Origin: Neostapfia colusana
Lineage: Eukaryota > Streptophyta > Magnoliopsida > Poales > Poaceae
NCBI GenBank assembly: GCA_030760725.1
Contig: JASWHV010000011.1
Coordinates: forward strand, 15,339,501 to 15,403,500
DNA length: 64,000 bases
Direction of reading: 5' to 3'
The position numbers and the translations under genes are program-made. Positions 22,590 to 33,778 of this stretch are shown piece by piece. The notes below the pieces were generated by a model that worked only from the letters and a program-made list of their open reading frames with translations, was not told the origin of the DNA and did no database searches. Numbering within the stretch: position 1 is the stretch's first letter; the number at the start of each line of letters is the position of its first letter.

Positions 22590-23850
22590 TCGCTAAGGTC
22601 GAGGAGGAACCCAAAGTCCTAGACTTCGTTACTCCGGAGGAGCAGCTAGCCTACGACCAAGTGTAGCAAGGCAAGCTCCGGTTTGCATTAACTCTTTTAC
22701 AAATTCTTATTGTTTTGAGCACTTACTTGAGTATTATGATTCCTTGCATTAGAGTCTTGTTTGGAAACCCAATTGCATAGCCAAGAAGACCATGGGTTGG
22801 ATTTAAGATTTCAAACCCCGTTAGCTACTGCAATGCTAAGATAGGGTAGGATTCGGTACAAGTCGAGTAGTTGGAACTACTCGCGAGCATAGGTTAGAGT
22901 CACTCGACTCGGGTAGAGATAGCACATGATACACATGGCAAGAAAGATGAGACCGAGCGGAGAGTAAGGGCAGAAGGACTTTGGGGCCTGTGTGCTGTAG
23001 CTCCGCTTGTGTCGATTGAGGACCGAGCCGTGTGCGGGCATGTTGAACAAGCTAGAACAGTACCGAAGACCTACCAGCTATATGTGAACCGGGAAACCGA
23101 TGTAACTCGGGTAGGTGGGTGTTGAGGCATAGCTGGTCGTTCAGAGGGTAGGTTGAGAGCTCGAGGTGTAAATCGGCTGGCGGCACTGAGATGCGCGTGC
23201 AGAGACCTCTTGCTCGGGACGATTGGACCGGTTCAACATTTGGATAACGGGTGAAAGGTAGTTGCGTATGGCATCCGTGATGGTTGTTGTAGGCAACATC
23301 GAGTACGGGCATACGTGACGGGTTGTTCTTGTAACCCTGCAGGTGTAAATTGATTATAATCGCCGTCTCTCGCAGTCAGTGAGTACCACTTGTTCGCTGT
23401 AACGTGACGTAGAAAGAACAGGCTAGTTACATGTTAAAATGTTGCTGATTGAAAGATGGACTTGATTGTTAATGATTTGCTGTAGTCGAGGGATAACTAA
23501 AGTTCTTTTCAACTTTGGGCAAAGTACATGAGAGAAATGCGTTTCTTGTTTGATTGCGGCTCTCTCATGTGCCTTAGCGTAAGGTTCTCCACAACCTGCT
23601 GCTAAAACTTGAAGGTAAGGTTCCAATAATTAGGCGAGTCCTTTGCAAATTTTTTTACCTCATGTACCCATCACCCTTCATGTAGAAGTTCCATGTTTAG
23701 GAGATACGGGTCAGTCTTGCTGAGCCTTCGTGGTCACTGCTTGTGTTTGAAGCTTTTGCAGGGTTCTATGAGGAAGGTGCTCCCGAAGAGGAGACGGAAC
23801 CCCAGGAGGGGAACCCCGTCGAGTGGGAGCCGTGCACGCCGCAGAGTTAG
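22590..23850 (+). pseudogene. LTR two-exon ORF, C1 copy (one stop)
   Basis: Exon 1 is 22590-22670 (81 nt) and exon 2 is 23762-23850 (89 nt, ending TAG). Boundaries match C2: ATGTAG/TC, CAAG/GCAAGC, TTTTGCAG/GG. Exon 1 reads AKVEEEPKVLDFVTPEEQ but has TAG at 22664-22666 where C2 has an open codon. Exon 2 reads FYEEGAPEEETEPQEGNP then EWEPCTPQS. The exon 2 frame is fully open. Confidence 0.5.
22864..22883 (+). other. conserved LTR hairpin, C1 copy
   Basis: CGAGTAG, loop TTGGAA, CTACTCG. Same stem as F and A with a loop one base shorter. Confidence 0.6.
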
Positions 23851-24084
23851 TGTGTGTGTGTGCTAGCAAGGACACGTTCAAGGGCTGAACGTGCACTTGA
23901 TGCGTAGTCTACGCCCGTGAGTGTAGACTGGACTTATTTTGATGTACAAATGTTCATAAACCACTTTATGTAATAAAAGTTTTGCTTCCGCTTTGTACCT
24001 TTGATGTGTGTTATTCGGTGTTGTGCAACGCAGTACCCCTCAGCGTGATCCTGGCTCAACAAGACCGTGGGGTCGTGTCAGCGT

Positions 24085-24099
24085 TGGTATCAGAGCTCG
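24085..24099 (+). other. C1 primer binding site, initiator tRNA-Met
   Basis: TGGTATCAGAGCTCG, four bases after the LTR end (GCGT spacer; C2 has GCG). Confidence 0.93.
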
Positions 24100-25579
24100 C
24101 TTGAGGCTTAACGCACTATAAAGGTCATCTTTTTCAAAAATCCAGTGAGGAACGAGTTAGTAGACTGTATAAGGATGTTATTAGTGTATAGAAAGTGGCA
24201 TACTAACCTAATTATCTGTGTCAGAAAATCGTGCATCTCGGGACGTTTATGTCTTGGGGGGTGCACGTAAGCGCTGTCCACCAGTGCGCACAAGCTGAAG
24301 GGTGGAGCCCCACGGGTGGCAGGTAACCCGACCCGCTTTGATATCCTCTACGACTCTTCATGTCGTTTGGGGTATACGAGCAACGTCTGTCCCTGGCGTG
24401 CGTGGTGCAATCTGGGAGACCCTGTCACGTGGTCTGAAACGTGAACACGTAACTCAAGGCGTGTTTGGCTTGAGAACATCCGGGCGAGTGATGACGGCCA
24501 GGTGTACGAACTGTATGGATACCGGGCTCGGTGTGCAGCCGAGTCTGACGGTTGTTTGAGTTTCTGCAGGTAGTATGACCATGAAACGGTAGACGTGTAG
24601 TATCCGGGTGCGAGTGACGTTTAGTGCCACTGAATTAACGAAGCCGGCTAAGTCCGGTATAGGTTTTTCTTTGTGAGGACGTAGTACCGACATGATCTGG
24701 TGACGCATCGACGTCACACCCCACTAAATGGACAACTTCATTTAAAACTTGAAGGTTTTGATCCAAAGTAGTAAAACTTGATGTAACTCCTTCCCTTGAA
24801 CAGGATATTCAAAGTTAACAAGTTTTCAACTTATAGGTTGTTAAGGACAGAGCACTCTATTTTCAGCTGAATCAAGGCTGAAGTTAATCAGAGGTTAGAG
24901 GTTGAGTTCTTTCGAGGTTGGGGTCATATGATACATTTATGGAAAGCTTTGGAAGAGATTTACAACTTTTCTGTTGAGGTCCAGAGGTGTTTCATCCCTT
25001 AACCAATCGAAAAATGCTGTAGAGTTGAAACTGTCCAGAAAACAGGGCAGAGCAAAGACTCTCTGTAAACTCTCCGTAAATTGAGCATAACTTCCTGCTT
25101 AAAAATCCAAAAATAGAAAATGAGATAGTTATGGAAAGCTTATGAGATGGATAACAACTTTGTAACAGAAAGTTTTGTCAGATTTAGAGCAGAATTAACT
25201 GGAATTCTTGGATCAAATCAGTACCTAAAGCAGGGAGGTGCTGTCCAAATTTCTCTAGAAATTCTGTTAACTTTGACATCTCATAACTTTTGAACCAGGA
25301 CAGATCATAGGCCAATCACATACTTTCTGGAAAGCTAGTGAAGTTAGATTTAACTTTGATGTTGATCTCCGGAATTGGTTTTGCTTTTAGCATGGCCTAA
25401 ATCAGGTTGAGATGGAAACTGATCAGAACTGTCAAGTTGGACAGCAGATGAGTAGTCAAATTTGTTTAAATTTGAACTATGTTTCCAAGTTTTATGGGTT
25501 CAATGACATGTATTATGTTATAACTCAATGGTTTATTGTTTAAATAAATATTTGACATTTCTCAAATATATTTTTACAG
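24100..25579 (+). other. C1 leader
   Basis: Untranslated, with no ORF I support. TTTCTGCAG/GTAGTATG at 24569/24570 is donor-like. ATATTTTTACAG directly precedes the ORF0 ATG and is acceptor-like, giving a 1010-bp candidate intron. Confidence 0.45.
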
Positions 25580-26521
25580 ATGACAGCAGATAAACAGTTG
25601 GAGAACGGGTGGGTGGTATTTCACTGTTCTCACCGCAGCGGCTATCCGGAGGCGTTGAGGCAGATGCTTCAATATTTCGGATACAACCACATGCCACAGT
25701 ACTTCACCAAGGAAAAAGGCGAAGAGGGGAACAAGACGTGTAAAATCCATGTAGAAGTCCCTACAGGACCTATGCCACCCGGTTGGGTGACGTTCACCGT
25801 CACGGTGAGAGGTAGACAACCGGAAGGGATGTGGCAAGTGGCAGCCCGTGACACCATGTCACGTTTCTGCCAACTACACGTGCAGGCTATGGAGGGCACT
25901 CCATATGCACTCGTTCCGGTGGAGGGACGGGCTCAGCATGTGTGGGAAAAGAGGTACCGGGAGGCAACAGATCCGGGTTGCCCAAGGTACAGCCCCGCGG
26001 AGGCAAACCTTTGCCTCCAGATTAGGGCGGGAAACGCCGTGATGGACAGCCAAGCTGTTCATACGGAGCATCTCGCCACAAAGCTCAAGGAGAGCACGAG
26101 CCATGGAGACCATTTCGAGAGTGCTCACAGCGCACTCCGTAATGTGCTCCTTCCGACGATCAAGCGACTGAATGAACAGCACAACCAGTTGCATCGTCTG
26201 AAGAAGGCAAAGAAGAAGAGCCGTGTTGACATCGCGGCGTTGCAAGGGCTGGTGCAGACCCTAACCCAGAAGAATGAGGACCTTGCTCAAGAGCGGGACG
26301 GCGCTATTGAAGAAGGGCAAGGCTGGGAAGAGGACTACAACCAGGCCATGGACGAGGTGCATGCTTTGAAGGACGTCGTACCTCCGGTATTGGGCATACC
26401 GGTGGTCATGGGTCTTCCAGCAATAGGACAACCCGAGATGGTAGAAGAGGTGGTAGATCCAGAGCAACCAGCAGAGGTACCGGAGGAGGACGATCTGCAG
26501 GAGGTCGAGTTCTACTCTTAG
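25580..26521 (+). CDS. ORF0, extra protein of C elements, intact in C1
   Basis: A 313-codon open frame lies between the leader and gag in the sense direction; the ATG follows TTTTTACAG immediately. The N-terminal half looks globular (NGWVVFHCSHRSGYPEAL, LQYFGYNHMPQYF, PPGWVTFTVTVRGRQPEGMW). Residues ~200-265 are a basic then acidic coiled coil (LHRLKKAKKKSRVDIAALQ, LAQERDGAIEEGQGWEEDYN), and the tail is acidic and Pro-rich. C2 has the same frame with one stop; A and E lack it. Extra frames before gag (called orf0) have been described, as I recall, in rice Ty3 elements such as RIRE3 and RIRE8; identity with those is untested. It remains open while the neighbouring gag-pol is badly broken. Function unknown. 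Confidence 0.75.
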   Translation: MTADKQLENGWVVFHCSHRSGYPEALRQMLQYFGYNHMPQYFTKEKGEEGNKTCKIHVEVPTGPMPPGWVTFTVTVRGRQPEGMWQVAARDTMSRFCQLHVQAMEGTPYALVPVEGRAQHVWEKRYREATDPGCPRYSPAEANLCLQIRAGNAVMDSQAVHTEHLATKLKESTSHGDHFESAHSALRNVLLPTIKRLNEQHNQLHRLKKAKKKSRVDIAALQGLVQTLTQKNEDLAQERDGAIEEGQGWEEDYNQAMDEVHALKDVVPPVLGIPVVMGLPAIGQPEMVEEVVDPEQPAEVPEEDDLQEVEFYS

Positions 26522-26795
26522 TAGGGGGTTACAGTTGCCAAGTAGGGCAGTTAGGGTAGTGTAACCCAAATTTTGTAATCGGTGACATGTCGTGTAGACA
26601 GTAGCGTATGTATAAGTAGTGACGACATGAGCACGACTTCTCGGAGACCCGAGAATAATGTATCTTGTATAAAGTTTATGCTTTATCAATATATGTGAAT
26701 GTTGTGCAAATTATTCATGTGTCACTTCAATACCTACTGTTGCATATGGAATTTTAAGTATGACATGTGCTAATCGCTGCTGTTTGAATTTCAGA
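26522..26795 (+). other. ORF0-gag spacer with acceptor-like end
   Basis: 274 bp ending TGCTAATCGCTGCTG...AATTTCAG/A before the gag ATG. TGCTAAT resembles a plant branch point about 25 nt before the AG. C2 has the same arrangement (TGCTAATTACTGC...TTTCAG). Confidence 0.4.
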
Positions 26796-29700
26796 ATGAC
26801 GCGTACTCCTGCCAACCCGGATGTTGGGGGTACTAGCCAAGGGGGAGAGACCTCCCAACAGCCTCCCGAGGACTCCTCGGGACAGCAGCAGCAACAACAG
26901 AAAACACCGCCACCGCCACTGCCAACGGTTACGTTGGCCGACATCGTCGCGGCAATGGCGGGATTGCATCAGCAGCACACGGAGTTGCTGCAAACTCTTA
27001 TCGCCAATACGTCTCGCCAAGAGAGATGTCAAGACCGTGAGGAGCGTCAACAGAGCTCCTACTCCAACTTCCTAGCGACTCATCCCCCGGTATTCTCAAG
27101 GGCGGATGAACCTCTTGACGCGGACAACTGGCTCTGCGCAATAGAGATGAAGTTCGGGCTGCTCCAAATAAGTGAGCAGCGCAAGACTCAGTTCTCGGTC
27201 CAGCAGCTCCAAGGATCCGCGAGCGCGTGGTGGGCAAACTTCTGTGCTTCACAGCCCACCGATCGAGTTATGACCTGGACGGAGTTCCGGACGGCCTTCA
27301 GGGCCTATCACATACCGCCAGGTTTGATGAAGAGGAAGACGCAGGAATTCCTACACCTGCAGCAAGGGAGCCGGAACGCGCTGGAATACTCCAGGGCGTT
27401 CAACGGTCTCGCGCTCTATGCGTCGTATCACACAGATACCGACGAGAAGCGGCGGGACCACTTTTACCAGGGGCTTAACCCGCTCCTGAAGGACAAATTG
27501 GCGATGTTCAATCGCGGCAGCCTCAACGACATCATTGATGCTGTGATTGTTCAGGAGGACTCCGATAAGGAGTTGGCGGCGGCGGAGAGGTAGCGAAGTG
27601 TGCCGCAAAGCAGCGGAAAAGGAGGCGGTCCTTCTCAGAAGTTTCGGATGGTGAATCGCCTACCATCAGGTCCAAGCTGGCAGCCACCACAGAGGTCGAT
27701 GCCGTTCCGCAGTCGGCCGTACTCTTCACCGGTGTTCAGACCGGCACTGCCAGTACCACCTCCGCAACAACAACAGCAGCAGAAGACAATGCCGCGTGCG
27801 TATGCACCTCAGCAGTGCATGCCGGTCTTTCGTACCCCGATCACCGCACAAGCAGCGGCCACATGTTACAAGTGTGGTCGTCCGGGACACTTCACCAGCA
27901 GTTGTCCAGAGAGGCAAGGCGGCGGAGTTGCACCACCGTTTCCGGGGAGGAATCAACCCCGGAACCCTACTAATGTGCGGCGGGCAAACCCTAGGCCCAG
28001 CACCATCCACCAGCTTGCCATAGAGGACGTGCCGGAGGGTGAGCCAATCCTTGCGGGTATGTTCCAACTCCACCAGCATCCCGCCATAGTACTATTTGAT
28101 TCAGGCGCCACGCATAGCTTCATTAGCCAAGCTTTCATTGATAAATCTAGCTTGCAAATACTACCCACCGATAGTCCTTATGTGATCTGTTCACCGGGTG
28201 GGAAAATTTCAGCAAGCATGATGGTCCCAAAAGCGCCATTGTGCTTAGAGGGTAGAGTCTACCCTACGTCACTCATAATCTTAGAGGGACAAAAGGTCGA
28301 TGTCATCTTAGGGATGTCGTGGTTAACTCGCCACGGTGCTGTTTTAGACACCGTCCTCCGAGTTGTGCACTTGAACTCAGAAGTGCACGAGTCTCACTCC
28401 TTATTTCTGGACAGTCCAGAAGTAAAACTTCCAAGTGTCTATCAAGTCACAACCATCAGATTGGAAGATATTCCAGTGGTCCGAGAGTTCCCTAATGTGT
28501 TCCCGGATGATTTACCAGGGATGCCGCCCGATAGAGAGGTGGAGTTCAAGATTGAACTTGCACCGGGAACCATGCCAATATCTCGAAGGCCGTACAAGAT
28601 GGCGCCCAAGGAGTTGGCTGAACTGAAGACTCAGCTCACGGACCTTCTGGAGAAGGGTTTTATTAGGCCGAGCTCCTCGCCATGGGGCTGTTCGGCATTA
28701 TTTGTAAATAAGAAGGATGAGACGTTGCGGCTTTGCGTGGACTTCGTCCATTAAATGCCGTAACCATCAAAAACAAGTACCCGTTGCCACGGATCGACAT
28801 GTTGTTTGATCAGTTGGTCGAAGCAAAGATCTTTTCCGAGATGCACTTAAGATCCGGGTACCATCAGATTAAGATAAGGGCTGAGGATATTCCCAAGACA
28901 GCTTTCTCGACGAGGTACGGACTTTATGAGTACCTGGTCATGTCCTTCGGCCTCACCAATGCTCCAGCTCACTTCATGTATTTGATGAACTCGGTATTCA
29001 TGCCAGAGCTGGACAAGTTTGTCGTGGTCTTCATCGACGACATTCTGGTATATTCCAAGTCGGAAGAAGATCACAAGAAACATCTGCGTATAGTCTTGCA
29101 ACGGCTGCGGGATCACAAGTTATACACGAAATTCAGCAAATGCGAATTCTGGATATCGCAAGTGCCTTTTCTCGGGCATATCATCTCAGCGGAGGGTATC
29201 GCTGTAGACCCGAGTAAGATCACTCAAGTGCTGAATTGGAAGTCTCCGAGAACTGTTCACGAGGTACGGAGTTTCCTCGGACTCGCGGGATATTATCGGA
29301 GGTTCATTCCGAACTTCTCGAAGATTGCCAAGCCTATGACGGAGCTGCTGAAGAAGGCTACCAAATATGTTTGGAGACCAGCATGTGAAGCAGCATTCAA
29401 GGCTTTAGTCAAGCACCTGACATCAGCACCGGTTTTGGCGCAGCCAGACACAACAAAACCGTTCGATGTGTACTGCGATGCATCCGGCATTGGGCTCGGA
29501 TGTGTGCTGATGCAAGACCGAAGAGTGGTCTCGTATGGATCACGGCAGCTTAGAAACCATGAGCAGAATTATCTAACCCACGACTTGGAGCTCGCTGCCA
29601 TGGTACTTGCACTGAAAATGTGGAGGCACTACTTACTCGGTAACCTCGTACATCTATATACCGACCACAAGAGCCTCAAGTACATATTCACTCAGGAGCT

Positions 29701-31078
29701 GAACATGAGGCAGCGAAGAGGGTTAGAACTGATAAAGGATTACGAAATAGAGATCCATTATCATCCGGGCAAGACAAACGTAGTGGCAGATGCGCTAAGC
29801 CGGAAGTCACACGTCAACAATCTGACCATCACACCGTTGGGAGAGAGCGAACCACCACTGCATGTAATTCCACATGGAGCTCTCTACAACCTAGCTTTGA
29901 TCCCCACCATCCGTGAAGAGATAGCGGCAGCTCAGAAACATGACAAGGGCATGTCGCATTTGTGAAGACGTGTAGACAGCGGGGAGCTGAAATGTTTCCG
30001 AAAGGACGGAGACGGCGTCCTATGGTTCAGGGACCGGATCGTCGTACCCCGTAACCCGGAGTTACGGAAGAAAATTTTTGATGAGGCCCACTTATCAAAA
30101 TTTTCTATTCACCCTGGCAGCAACAAAATGTATCAAGAACTCAAAAGCAAGTTTTGGTGGACACAGATGAAGCGGGAAATCGCAAAGTACGTGTCCGAGT
30201 GCGATACATGTCGAAGGGTGAAAGCAGACCATATGCGGAAACCGGGACTGCTGTAACCACTGGGCGTTCCTGCCTGAAAGTGGGAGGATGTGAGCATGGA
30301 CTTCATCGTCGGTTTACCCACCACCTTTCAGAAACATGATTCTGTGTGGGTGATCGTCGACCGGCTCACCAAAGTTGCCCATTTCATCCCGGTCAACAGC
30401 AACTACAACACGCTGAACTGTACATCTCACGGATCCTATGCTTGTACGGCGTACCCCGTACCATCATATCGGATCGGGACACTTTATTTGTGTCCCGTTT
30501 TTGGGAGCAGCTGCACGCTGCCTTGGGGACGAAGCTGGTCCATAGTTCAGCGTACCACCCGCAGACGGATGGACAAACCGAGCGGGTAAATCAAATATTA
30601 GAAGACATGCTACGAGCTTGCGCTATCAACCACGGCAAGAATTGGGATGATCACTTGCCGTTAGCCGAGTTCTCATACAACAATGGGTACCAAGCCAGCA
30701 TAAAGATGGCGCCCTATGAGGCGCTATACGGGCGGAAATGCCGCACATCACTGAATTGGTGTGAGTCTGGCGAAAGGGTCACCTTCGGGATTGACCTTGT
30801 CAACAACGCGGAAGAAAAGGTTCGACTGATTTTTTGCAAACCTAAAAGCCACCCAATCCCGGCAGAAACAGTATGCGGACCGGAGAAGACGCCCACTACA
30901 ATTCAAAGTCGGGGATCACGTATATCTGCGTGTATCTCCAATGAGGGGCTTAAACAGATTCGGGGTGGTGGGAAAGTTGGCACCCCGATTCATTGGTCCA
31001 TTCCAGATTTACGAAAGATGTGGATCAGTAGCATACCGGCTGAAATTACTAGAAGCACTTTCCGGTGTGCACGACGTC
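26796..31078 (+). pseudogene. C1 gag-pol, heavily broken (5' part)
   Basis: Start MTRTPANPDVGG. Relative to C2 the breaks are: TAG at 27591-27593 (AER-stop-RS); a one-base loss near 28742 (CVDF versus CVDYRPLN); loss of one Lys codon near 29695; TGA at 29963-29965; stops near 30255 and 30277; a 10-nt deletion near 30411 in integrase; another frameshift near 30828; then the D3 insertion. Still recognisable: CYKCGRPGHFTSSCPE zinc knuckle, LFDSGATHS protease, RT FIDDILVYSK, RNase H YCDASG, integrase MDFIVGLP and TDGQTERVNQ. No functional Pol could be made. Confidence 0.93.
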
Positions 31079-31227
31079 TGTCGGTACCTGAGATATGTGG
31101 TACCCCCGCACACAGGGGAAAATGCCTAAGGAACTCGCCCTTCTCCGCAGGGAGAGCTCCGAAGGTGCCACGCGTCCGGCGGGGCCGGACCTCCCTCTCC
31201 TCAGAGGAGAGTTCCGGGCCCGCCATG
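31079..31227 (+). repeat. D3 5' LTR, first part
   Basis: 149 bp matching the start of 54188-55174. It ends inside a G-box unit (GGGCCCGCCATG) where C2 inserted; the intact 3' LTR has CCACGTGG there. Confidence 0.93.
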
Positions 31228-31839
31228 TGTAAGGGCCTCAGTTTTGGACACCCATTTGTAGTGTTCATCCCCACACCACACACCTCATTTGAGGAAGAAT
31301 GATGAACACAAATGAAGAGCAAGTAACAATTTTCAACATGCTCATTAGGGAACAAACTTACACATTGCAAAAGTGGTGTTTCCCACATGTGATATAGATG
31401 GGCTGGACATATGAAAACTCCTACACTTTGCTAAGAATGTCCATGCCAAGTTTCACCCAAATTCAAAACCTTTTTGAGGTCATTTTGGGTATAGATAGGA
31501 GGAGGGCAGTTTGAAACCATATTCAAATTCAAACTGTTTTCACCCACTGAATTTAAAAGTGGAAGGCATATTCTCACTCAGCACATTTTTGTGAGCTCCC
31601 ACACCAAGTTTCACTCCATTTGGAGTTAATCTTGACATGAGCTAAGGGGGAGAAATTCAAACTTTATTTGAATTTCAAACTGAACTTATAATGAAATTCA
31701 TTCAATCAAACCTCATTTGAACTTTAATCAATTCAAATGGCTCACTGGTGAATAATTTGAATTGCCAAGGGTAGTATAGGGTTCACTGTTTACCACAGCT
31801 GTTAGGAGTAAATTTCAGAGGTTAAAAGGAGGGGTGGGA

Positions 31840-31850
31840 CCCACATGTCA
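31840..31850 (+). promoter_or_regulatory. CCCACATGTCA promoter motif, C2
   Basis: GTGGGACCCACATGTCAG context, 130-150 bp before the TATA-like site. The core is shared with the A and E LTRs. Confidence 0.45.
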
Positions 31851-31982
31851 GCCTCTGCCTCAATACAAACCGACTGAAACACAGTTCAGTCGGTTCCCGG
31901 CTGCTGTGCGCGCGCGCCACCGAAGGGGGCAGCCGGCGCCAGCTCCTGCTGCGCGCCCCAAGCCGGAGACCAGCCGCTGGGC

Positions 31983-31990
31983 TATTTATT
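31983..31990 (+). promoter_or_regulatory. C2 LTR TATA-like box
   Basis: GGGCTATTTATTCCCTCC; repeated at 43369-43376 in the 3' LTR. TATTTATT is a plausible TATA element followed by pyrimidine-rich DNA. No start-site evidence. Confidence 0.5.
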
Positions 31991-33778
31991 CCCTCCCCGG
32001 CGTGCTCCGATCACTCACTTCCCGGGCTGCCGACGTGCACGATCCATTTCTCCACTGCCATCACCGCCGCTCGAGCTCCCGCTCGATCAAGCCGATCGCA
32101 GCTCCCTCCTTCCACTCCAGGGTCCCAGCAAGGTACTAGAGACCTTCCTCCATCCTCCCCATTGCTAGAAGTCGATTGAAACCAAGTGCTATCGGCTGTG
32201 CCGAAAGATAAAAATCGGAACTGGAAACCGCCGCACCTCGGGCTCTTGTGGACAGCCCAACCTGGGCGTTGTCACGCCCGAGCCAAGGCACCCTTGGACG
32301 CGCAAGTGACCGGTGCTGCTCATCCCCGAGCCACAGCTCGAGTGGTTGCTCACCGGCGGCGAATTTCCACTTTTCCCCTTTCTGTGTGCAGAACGACCTT
32401 CGGGTACGATTCTGTGTAATTCGTGCTCTAGAAAGGATTAGAGGGCCTTAGGCCACTCCCACACGAGCTAGACACGGTAACGCACAAGTTGCCTTCACAA
32501 CTCTGGGCCGGAGAACCTCTGTGCCCGGCGTAATTCAAGGTCTACTAATGGCGGAACGAACGGGGGGTGTCGGGCGCACGGTGAGGACCTATTTCGGGCC
32601 TTCCCCGAGCTGCCTCGAGCTCATGTCGACCTTCTCTGAGGTCCACTGATGCTCCCCGACCGATTTCCCAAGTAGCTGAGGTACTAGGAGAGTCAGCCGA
32701 CATGGCCGAAGTCGTTCCGATATGGCGGCTCGTCGCCGACCATGCTCCGGCCGTTGTCATGAGCAGCTGGCCCTCGGGTCAGGTTTCCCAAGTAAAAGTA
32801 GGCAGGGGCGGCCACAATCAAGAAGTTTGGAGCTGTACAGCAGCCGGCGGCGAGCTCTCCGGCGAGGTCCCTCGGCGGCGGGGCGCGGGTGTCGCGAGGT
32901 TGAAGAAGGGGGTGGACCCCAGCTGTCAGCGGCCGATATTTTGAATCGGGATCCGGCTGCGGCCAGGATCGGGTGTGCTGGCGCGCAAAAGCCTTGTGGG
33001 CCGCGGTGTGCTGTCGCTTCGGCGTGCGACGCGTGTCCCCTGGGCCCACGCGCGAGTTTAAACTTTTCCCCGATTTTCAGATTTCCTTCAAACTTCAAAT
33101 CCTTATAACTTTGGCTAGAAAGCTCCAAATTGAGTGAACCAAATTTTGCTGGATTCAGCTCTCTGAGTACTTTCCAGAAAATCAAGTTTCACTTCATGAA
33201 ATTCCTTAATTCTCCAGAATTAATTCCTTAAAGTTTAAACTGTTAGGAATTTTAACTGGAGAATCCCTTGGAGGAAAACCCTGAAATTTTGCTGAGATGT
33301 TCACCAAAATATCCTTGAACTACCATAAAAATTTCAGATCCATTTGAGCTCATTTAGTCCACCTAATGGTGTGATTAATAAAACTGTTCCAGAGAAAATA
33401 GAAAATGTTCAGAAACATTTTCAGAATTTTCTCTGAAATTGTGTAGCTCATATCTTTAGTTAGAGACTTCCAAATTAAGTAAGACCAACTCCATTAGAAC
33501 ACTCTGAAAATCTAGTTTTCAGAAAGTCATAGTTTGTCTCATGAAAATTCCTAGAACACCCTAAGAGTTCCAATTAAGGTCAAGGACATAATTAGTTGTG
33601 GAGGGCTCAAATGAGCTTTGCTGCAACTAAAACTTGACCAAGTCTCTGTTTAGGTTGTAACCAAGCCACAGTAAAAGTTTCACAGTCATTAGGTCTGTCT
33701 AGCAAAAGTTATAGACTTCACAACTTCCAACTTAATACAAATGCATTAAATTAATACATGTATTGTTCTATCATGTAG

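Larger units (their letters stand above)
21323..24080 (+). repeat. C1 5' LTR, 5'-truncated
   Basis: It aligns with the last ~2.75 kb of the C2 LTR and ends GGTCGTGTCA before the primer site. The upstream third, including the promoter zone, is missing; D1 abuts directly. AATAAA occurs near 23971. It carries a two-exon ORF copy and the hairpin. Confidence 0.88.

Noticed and set aside
31834..32451. ORFs of 67-101 codons in the C2 LTR (also 43220-43837)
   Set aside because: They are identical in both LTRs only because the LTRs are young; no counterpart is visible in A or E, and composition explains them.
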